A DNA stretch of 64,000 nucleotides, taken from assembly GCA_051294375.1 (NCBI GenBank), contig CM119263.1, positions 26,006,436 through 26,070,435 of the forward strand, given 5' to 3'. Numbering within the stretch: position 1 is the stretch's first letter; each line of letters begins with the position of its first letter. Below the pieces are notes generated by a model. The model was not told where the DNA came from. It ran no database searches and saw nothing but the letters and a program-made list of their open reading frames with translations. The DNA comes from Paraspadella gotoi (taxonomy: Eukaryota > Chaetognatha). Both the position numbers and the translations under genes were made by a program. Below, piece after piece: positions 56,801-64,000 of this stretch.

Positions 56801-59800
56801 CACCGCATTCCAAGCTTTTGCGGAAGGGAGAAAAGTTTGTACATCTTTGTAAAAATATCTTCCCAAACTTTCGGTCACAACTTCACTATGGTTCATTGGA
56901 AAGCTTCGAAACTTGGTTTATAAGACCTGTGGTCAGTCTGCTTTAAGGCGCTCTACATTAAGTTTTCAAAAAGACTGACAGCCAAACCGGATTAGGCTAA
57001 AGATTCTAATGGTCATACTCCTTAGTAAAATCCTGCAGCTGTATTATAGTATTAGGCAGTATATCATCTTTTGAGCATGGGTTACCATCATGAGGACTGT
57101 TAAGCTTCACCCAAGACATTATATGGCAGTAAAGTTCATAATAATTGGTTTCAGCACTTATTTTTAAACCATAATTAAATTATAATGACCCATCTTTATA
57201 TTATCTCTTGTCATTAGCCCAAGCTTTGTGATATTACAATGTTTGGTATAGTAATAGTTGACAACATGATAATTGATTTTGATAGTTGATTTTGCCCTAT
57301 CGCAATAAATGAAAAAGTTAACCGCAGCAGTGACAGAAAATATTTCATTATCACAATTATATTTTATTATCTTAAAATGTCAACTTTGAAATAAACAGTT
57401 TTTTCCGTAAAGCTAAGTTTTTTTATATTGCCATTGAATTATAATGTTGCTTGGGGATATGGACCTACTGCTTGATAAGAATATTGCTTAATTTTTTCAT
57501 ATTGTTCTCCTACCCATTTTTATCATTTTTGTCATCACATTTTTAAAAAAATTATGACGTTGTTCAAAAGCCTTTAAATCCCAAATGAGTAAATAATTTT
57601 GCTTCTCATTTTGTTCACCACATTTGACTCTTAATGGCACATCTTTAAGTGACAAAGCAAAGTTTTTGGCGCCATATATAGAGTTACTGGGGACTCAAAA
57701 TCAATGTCAAACCTATTTTTGATCGATTTGGGCGCAAATGGATACTGACACCTTATCTCTTCTGGCTCAATGTAAAATCACTTTATGATATAGGTAAATA
57801 ATATTTAGGACAATGATAGAATAAATACGAATACAAATACAAACATAAATACAAATTTGAGCTCTTTTACGAAAAATTTTAAAAAAGATTTAAAATTCTC
57901 TACCCACTTGAATAAGTATATAAGTATATAAGTTTTGAATCCAAACCCCGTATTATATTATTTTATATTATTATTATTTTATTGTGTTATAATCCTTTCT
58001 TTCGTTGTGTTGTTAGATTATAAAAAAAGTTTGAATTTAGATTTCAACAACGATTTATTTTCATATTGAAAAAGAACATGTTTTGGCTTTTATGTAAGCC
58101 CTCATCAGCGTTAAATTTGAGGCTTGAAAACTAAATTCAAAATTTATTATATTATTTCAAACTAAATTCAAAATTTATTATATTATTTCATTTAACATTT
58201 AACATTTATTATATTATTTTTTATTTCTCTTTTTTTATTGGGCTTTATTGTTTAAATTTAAAAATCATTTTTTCCTTACGTTTATTTAATTATCGATTAG
58301 TTTTAGGAACAGAAAAAAAATGGAAGAAAATCTAGAATATTTATAATAATTCTTTTATTAATTAGCTAAATTCCTAAAAGAACTTCATTTTTTATACTAA
58401 AATTAGATTTTAAGTTAATTTAATAGGTTGTTAAAATTTTGACCTTCTGAATAAAAAAGGTTACTATTTCATTTAATCAACTTTTTACGAGAAATATGTT
58501 TTTCAAGTGAACAAAAAAATTTAAACATTTTTTAAATTTAGATTCTATTTCAGTATTTGACTTTTATATTTCATTACTCACTGATATCAGAAAAATTCTG
58601 GCGATTTCTCACAAAGTACGAGTTTGAACCAATCTGATAAACATTTCCCAGTAGGTTGTTGGTGCCATTTAATTTGTTCCTTAGGAAGAGCGCAACACGG
58701 CGGAACTCGCCAGGTGTGATGGGATTATTGGACTTCACAAGGTATTCAACATTAATAGATCCTCCACTAAATGTTTTTAATAAAAATTCGTTAATAAATG
58801 AAACGAAATATAATTTATTTAGAAAAGCCGAAATATACATGAAAATAGTGCGACAAGGATAAAAATTATCTTCTTCATTAATAAATAAATAAATAAATAA
58901 GATCTTATTAAGACTTTATATTTTTAGACAGTACAGACTTTGTCGGATGAAAGGCTCCATCCCAATAAGGCTATCAAAAAATAATAAACTTTCAAAACCT
59001 TACATCATTGTTCATATAATTGACTTTTTTTTCTTAATTGGTAACAGATAGTTTATAGTATATGTGTTGTCACGTGATAAAAAAAAATTCGTGCACATAT
59101 CAAATTTACATCAAATTTATAAGGACGCACCTTTCTTTACAAAGCTTTCCCTAGTGTGTTAAGTGGGATGAAGAGCGCTATCCGCAACTTCTTAAATCCC
59201 CTCTAACAGTTATAGAACGGGTCCTGGACTTGGATCCAGGCTTGAGGGTTTTCCACGCCCTCAAGGCGGCTTACGGCCGTCCTTACGCTTCCCGCAGGGT
59301 AGGTACCGGGTTGGGATTCAACCCGGTAACTAGTTGTCATGAGCTGATGGCTTTACTAAATGAGCCACCGGGTCATCAATGAAGACATTATGCTTATAGC
59401 CGGGGTGAACGCAAGCAATGCCCAACTACATTTATCCCTATCAAAACATACAATTCTAGTCTGTAGTATTCACCCTCAACAGTAACGAATTATAAATAAC
59501 CTTAGTCCCATAACAAATTATCCCCTCCACCCCTTTCTGTTCAGACTTTTAGATTTTTTGAATTTTCAATAATTTTCAATAATTTTCAATAATTTTCACT
59601 TCCAATGTCTAATATCTAATATGAAAACTAGAAGACAACTCATCCCTCTTCCCGTTACTTTATAAAAAATCATACATTAATGTCATTATATAAACAATAT
59701 TATTAAATCTAATATACAGTGAAATATATTACACTTTTGCTTTAATTTTTTTTAGTTTTCCTTATATTTTTAAAGTTAATCCAATTCAGTAAAATGAGTA

Positions 59801-61571
59801 ATCTTGCAATTTTTCATAATATGTAAGAACATAAATATAGTGCAGCACATTTTTCGGATTTCTACAGTCATTCAGTCAAAAGCATAATTTTACCAATATT
59901 ACATTTATAAAGTTCCTATTTCTTTTTTTAACTCTCAGTTTTTAATCAACTTATCCCTAAACACTCTTAAAAGTTAAAACACTTACGTAAAGCTTGTAAG
60001 TATGATGTCGTCGAAACCAGACAAGTCTTGATAACTTTGCTTGAGGACATTGGTCACTTCTTGTGGCGTTGCCGTCCGATTTGATGCCCGAGCAACATTA
60101 CGATTGAGAATTTGAAATCCACACTGAACACCTTCTTGGCTAAAGCACATTTCATTTTCCTTCACGAAAGGCTGGTTGCACTGACAGGTATTGACATTCC
60201 CTTCTGGCAGGCAATTAGCAACCTCAGATTTTGGGCAGGGTTTAGCAAGTGTATTATCACAGGTGACAGCCTGGTCCACGAGAACACAAGATGTAGTTGT
60301 GACTCCACCCTTATAGCCTGGTTTGCAGGGGCAAGTGAAGCCGCCATCAATGTTGGTGCAGATAGTAGTGGTGTTGTCGCAATTATCTGTTTTTTTAGTA
60401 CACTCATTGATGTCATTACAAGAATCTTGGCCAAGCTTGTTAAAGCCTTGGTAGCATTGGCATTCATAGAGGGGTGGGTTGGTAGGAATGCAAGCTGAGT
60501 TAACACAAGGATTGTTTTTCTGGCAAACATCAATGCCAGTGCACCTAACCTTTGGATCTCCTTCATACATTGTAGGACACACGCAGGAGAAGCTACCCGT
60601 TGAATCAATGCATTCAGCATTCAGCCCACAGGGTTTTGGTGTCTTGAGGCATTCATTGATATTGGTGCACTGCAGTCCAGTGCCCTCAAATCCTGGCAGA
60701 CATACACATGTTGTGTTGTCTTTGCATTGTGCATTGACGTCACAGGCGGGAGAGCATTGAGAAGGAATGCATTCTCCTGGATTTGATGCATTTTTGGCAA
60801 AACCGTTTTTGCAGGTGCAGGTGAAGGAACCTTCAGTGTTGGTACACTGGGCATTGGCTTGACAAGGTGACCCTAAGCATTCATTAATGTCAGTGCAGCT
60901 AACTTGACCATCACCCTGATAGCCTGTATCACAAGTGCAATTAAAACCAACGAGCAAGTCAAAACATGTTGATTTAGCTACACAAGGTGAAGGAGTCAAT
61001 GCACACTCATTAATTGGTAAGTTGCGACAGGCAAGTCCATTTCCCCTAAATGGATCTCGACATGTGCAAATAAAAGAGCCAATAGTATTTAAGCAATCTG
61101 CATTAACGTCACATGGATTACGCACAGTGCATTCATCAATGTCTGCACATTTGGTGCCACTTCCACTGAATCCAGATGGGCAGGCGCAAGTAAATGATCC
61201 TGGAAAGTTACTACATATGGCGTTGGAATCACATGATGTAGGATCATTGCACTCATTGATATCAGTTTCGCAACTGCTGCCTGAGAATCCAGAAGGACAC
61301 ACGCAGCCCTTGTCCGAATCGCACGTGCCCCGTTGGCAGGTGCAGTCCTTCTCGCAATTAACACCCCATTTGCCTGTGGCACACCGCCGCGTCTTGATAC
61401 ACTTAAATAGGGGGGAAATCGACGAAGGACGAAGAACATCCTCTGGGTCGCATTCAGTGCAAGTGTGATGGACACCTCTGTCTTCTGCCGCGGCGACATC
61501 CTGACATCCAGTTCCATCGGCTTTGCAGGGGTTTCGCGCGCAACCATTTAAGTCTGTTTCACAGCGAAGGC
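53566..61571 (-). CDS. Mucin-like paralogue B, 3' part (partial)
   Basis: Exons 5'-3': 61571-59987, 58766-58582, 56538-56439, 56260-56095, 53874-53804, 53672-53566 (stop TAG). They correspond one to one with gene A exons 19-24; the large exon is 1585 nt in both and the SEA exon 185 nt in both. Content: Cys-rich segment, about ten EGF/cbEGF repeats (INECNDPTSC, IDECTVRNPC, INECLGSPC ...), SEA with GGSINVEYLV, juxtamembrane EGF, TM (LYIAIIVVVVIIAFF...), tail with GGYDNFGTYES. About 735 aa are present. The NIDO, AMOP and VWD exons should lie past 64000. Head-to-tail order indicates tandem duplication. The TM exon has an apparent one-base frame break. Confidence 0.88.
54840..55690 (-). mobile_element. 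TIR element family 1, reverse copy
   Basis: Ends at GATTTGCTGATAAGCAGATC (inverted left end) and includes the shared segment CACGACAAAAGCAACGGCGA and the ATTGATTAATTAATT zone, lying in a gene B intron. Confidence 0.6.
56095..56260 (-). CDS. Gene B EGF end and TM exon, frame break
   Basis: 166 nt where 165 would fit both flanking phases. Frame 1 gives CPELYEGEYCEKVKEIEEG. The TM segment GSPTLYIAIIVVVVIIAFF plus RKKEK is one frame over, and a single surplus G in GAAGAAGGGCTCTCC accounts for it. The donor GTAAGC and the tail exons are intact. Confidence 0.75.
57995..58125 (-). mobile_element. Penelope-like fragment
   Basis: On the minus strand: CGCTGATGAGGGCTT, loop, AAGCC, AAAACATGTTC, then AATCGTTGTTGAAAT and ACAACACAACGAAAGAAAGG. 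Same order as one arm of 44780-44987. Confidence 0.5.
58582..58766 (-). CDS. Gene B SEA exon
   Basis: 185 nt, GGSINVEYLVKSNN start, ITPGEFRRVALFLRNKL helix. Same phases as the gene A exon. Confidence 0.8.
59155..59412 (-). mobile_element. tRNA-derived SINE, gene B intron
   Basis: The minus-strand head reads GACCCGGTGGCTCATTTAG, then GGGTTGAATCCC (box B). The body matches 63376-63597 over about 220 bp (CTCCGCAACTTCTT-type segment). Confidence 0.6.
59987..61571 (-). CDS. Gene B EGF-array exon
   Basis: 1585 nt, phase 1 in, phase 2 out, identical in length and module order to 34331-35915. Substitutions are spread through the array while every cysteine spacing is kept, so both copies look functionally constrained. 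It ends with TPQEVTNVLKQSYQDL and DIILTSFT of the SEA fold. Confidence 0.9.
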
Positions 61572-61710
61572 CTGATGACGAAAGAAGACTTTAGAATATA
61601 AAGGTTTTAGATATTTAGAATGTAAGCGAAACAATAACAATAACAGATTTCCTTCGTCAATGAAATTTCCAATGATCACGTAACTACTTGTGCGAAACAT
61701 ATACAAACAA

Positions 61711-62815
61711 GTTTGAGCAAACAATGTCGGCTCTGCCCACGATAATTAAGCGGTAATCAGCTAAATAAATAAAATAAATAAATTTTAAAAAAATAAATAA
61801 ATACTATAGTAAAAATAATTACAAATAAAGTACAAATAATTTTTGTAATTATTTTTTTTTCTACTTGCATCATTTTTTTTACTCGCTTCATTTTTTCAAC
61901 TCGCATCATTTCTTTAACTCACATCATTTTTTTAACTCGCATCATTTTTCAAATCTGCATCATTTTTTAAACTTGCCTCATTTTTTAAACTCGCGTCATT
62001 TTTTTCAACTGTCATAATTTTGTCAACTTGCATCATTTTTTCAACTAGCATCATTCTTTCAACTTGCATCATTCTTTCAACTTGCATCATTTTTTAATAT
62101 TCATAATTTTTTTAACTTGCATCATTTTTTCAAATTGAATCATTTTTTTCTTTTAATTAATTAATTAATTAAAACATTTATGAGTAAGCATAAATAATAA
62201 AAATTCAAGTCAACTTGACTTTGGTTTTTTCCATGCAAACTCATTTCCACTCCTCGATTCCATCGAAACTTTATATCATGCTCATTGCTCAATTACACAC
62301 TTTCCTACACACAAAAAATTTAATCTCGATCTATCCATCCAATTATGATTAATTCAATTAATTATGGGTTAAAATTATTAAAAAGATTCAAATAAAAGTG
62401 ACTTATGTTTTTCCATATAAACTTTATATCCAGCATCATCACAAACTTTCCTACCCACACACAAAATTTAATTTCAATCTATCCATCCAATTATTATTAA
62501 TTCGAGTAATTATCCATTTAAACCTATTTCCACACGCACGATTCCATCGAAACTTTATATCCAGCTCAACCATACAGTTTTTTAACCACACACAAAATTT
62601 CTTTCCAATCCATCCATCCGATCACGAGTAATTGGAGTTTAATGAAAAGGTGGGACGGGTCTTCAGACAGACAGACGGACGGATGGACGGGCGGACATCG
62701 TTTTTTTGCTTAATTTAGCATAATATGATGTTCTGATGTGATAAAAATGATTTACCGACAAGATTTAGGGGTGGGACCGATGGACTGACAAAGTGAGTCG
62801 GAATCTGCTTTTCAT
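61711..62815 (-). mobile_element. TIR element family 1 with minisatellite, reverse copy
   Basis: Starts AAACAAGTTTGAGCAAACAA and ends GTGAGTCGGAATCTGC. It contains the same minisatellite as 37303-38218, inverted (CATCATTTTTTCAACTTG units, 61860-62150). It sits in the gene B intron that corresponds to the one holding the 37303 copy in gene A. Confidence 0.65.
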
Positions 62816-63159
62816 GGTTTATTACTTCTTAGTTAAGTTTTGAGCAAAACAACCTAATATGAGACGAAACATGCTTAATTTGCTTTTTGATCATATGACC
62901 TTGTTTGATTACGTGATTACACAAGTATAAAAAATATGTACGAGATGCCAAGTTTCAACGAAAATAATTCAGAATATGCAGTCCTGTGATAAAATTTTTA
63001 TATGATCACGAGACTGTATAAGCATAATGCAAATGCACATGAAAGTTCTTATGGTACCTTACCTTCCTATCAAATATGCACTTAATTTATGAAGTTTTAC
63101 TCGTTCTGTCAGCCTTTAAACTGTAAATAGTGTGGCAACACATTCAATGTTGCCTCCGG

Positions 63160-63342
63160 CCTGACTGCATCAGCCGTGATGTAAGAGCGGGACGGGACGT
63201 CTAACCTATCTGTAGTGGCAGACTACAGTCAAATCCAAAGTTTTGTAGCTGACAATTTGATAGATAGACAGATAAACAGATTAACATTCTGACCGACCCA
63301 AAGTGACCTACAGAATCTTAGGAATCCTCGTGGCGCAACTAA
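63160..63342 (+). mobile_element. TIR element family 2, degraded copy
   Basis: Shares GACCGACC, AAGTGACCTACAGA and GTGGCGCAACTAAAA with the family-2 right end. Confidence 0.45.
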
Positions 63343-63375
63343 AAGCTATTGTTCTTTTTTCATTGCATATATCTG

Positions 63376-63597
63376 TGGATAAGGCGCTAAGTGGGCTGAA
63401 GAGTGCTCTCCGCAACTTCTTTAACCCTATTTAAACAGATCTGGGCTTTGAACCAGGCTTTGGGATTTTTCAGGCTCCCATGGCGGTTTTAGGCCGTCCT
63501 CCCGCTTCCCGGTATCTAATAGTCATGAGGTGATGGTATTACACATTGAGCCACCGGGTCACGACTGAAGGTGTCATGCTTATAGGCGGGGTGAACT
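63376..63597 (-). mobile_element. tRNA-derived SINE
   Basis: Same family and orientation as 59155-59412. The minus-strand head GACCCGGTGGCTCAATGTG is present, but the B-box region is shortened. Confidence 0.55.
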
Positions 63598-63892
63598 TAT
63601 GGCAATTCCCGACTACATGTCTATAGCTTTATGATTGACATCTTTAGTTTATAACAATGTTATTTTAAACGACGTACAGTGTGTCCCAATGGTACTGTCC
63701 GTTAATAAAAGCTTACTGCTCCTATAGTAGAGCATTAAAAGATAACAAAATATAAGATATTTAATTCCATTCATTATTATTGTAATAAGATCTGAAGAGT
63801 TCGATGATGATAACCATTTTTTTGTATAGTTTCATGAGTATGAGAAACTTAAATTATTAAAATTTCATAAAAATCATATTTAGCTTATATAA

Positions 63893-64000
63893 TTTTAGTG
63901 AAAACAAAGTTTAGAGTTTGTATTACAAAAAATCGTTGTAATACAAACTCTAAACTTTGTTTTCACTAAAACACCTAAACAACGAAAAGAAAGGAATACC
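63893..64000 (+). mobile_element. Penelope-like foldback at window edge
   Basis: Perfect 36-bp inverted repeat (63893-63928 and 63936-63971) with a 7-nt spacer, followed by AACAACGAAAAGAAAGG as in 44780-44987. Truncated by the window end. Confidence 0.55.

Noticed and set aside
59155-59412. tRNA gene
   Set aside because: Box A/B motifs are present but there is no cloverleaf or acceptor stem, and a similar body occurs at 63376; this is a SINE.

Overview
The window is animal nuclear DNA. It shows GT-AG introns, multidomain extracellular EGF/NIDO/VWD proteins, an F-BAR/HR1/SH3 adaptor, very dense microsatellites (GA/CT, GAAA, AAAT, GTC) and several families of short non-autonomous transposable elements. 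Base composition is AT-rich with small introns, which fits an invertebrate. I cannot name the phylum from sequence alone. There is no sign of bacterial, viral or organellar sequence.

Layout. 1-18.6 kb is mostly non-coding and microsatellite-rich. It holds one N gap (3790-3814) and two blocks duplicated elsewhere in the window: 1-2385 matches 18728-20970, and 2390-3789 matches 13141-14690. In the 1-2385 copy the first two exons of the adaptor gene are peppered with single-base indels, which looks like unpolished long-read sequence or a misassembly rather than a second gene. 19.5-29.6 kb holds a complete plus-strand CIP4/FNBP1/TOCA-like gene (F-BAR, HR1, proline-rich linker, SH3; 15 exons, about 613 aa). 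30.2-49.5 kb holds a complete 24-exon minus-strand gene for a roughly 1980-aa membrane-anchored mucin-like protein. Its order is signal peptide, EGFs, NIDO, AMOP-like, VWD, He_PIG-like, EGF array, SEA, EGF, TM, short tail. 53.6 kb to the window edge holds the 3' part (six exons) of a tandem paralogue in the same orientation, whose 5' half lies beyond base 64000. Introns and spacers carry TIR elements, tRNA-like SINEs, Penelope-like foldback fragments and minisatellites.

The adaptor gene and the first mucin-like gene converge tail to tail with under 600 bp between stop codons. CIP4-type proteins act at the cytoplasmic face of curved membrane with WASP/Cdc42. The mucin-like proteins are cell-surface molecules with a predicted self-cleaving SEA module. 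Their tails share a tyrosine motif of the YxN type that binds Grb2-class SH2 domains. A functional link between the neighbours is only speculation.

Most notable observations: both paralogues show the same apparent one-base frame break between the last EGF and the transmembrane segment; the complete paralogue has a further one-base deletion just after its VWD domain; Penelope-like fragments form long hairpins with a hammerhead-like core; and microsatellites sit directly on splice sites.
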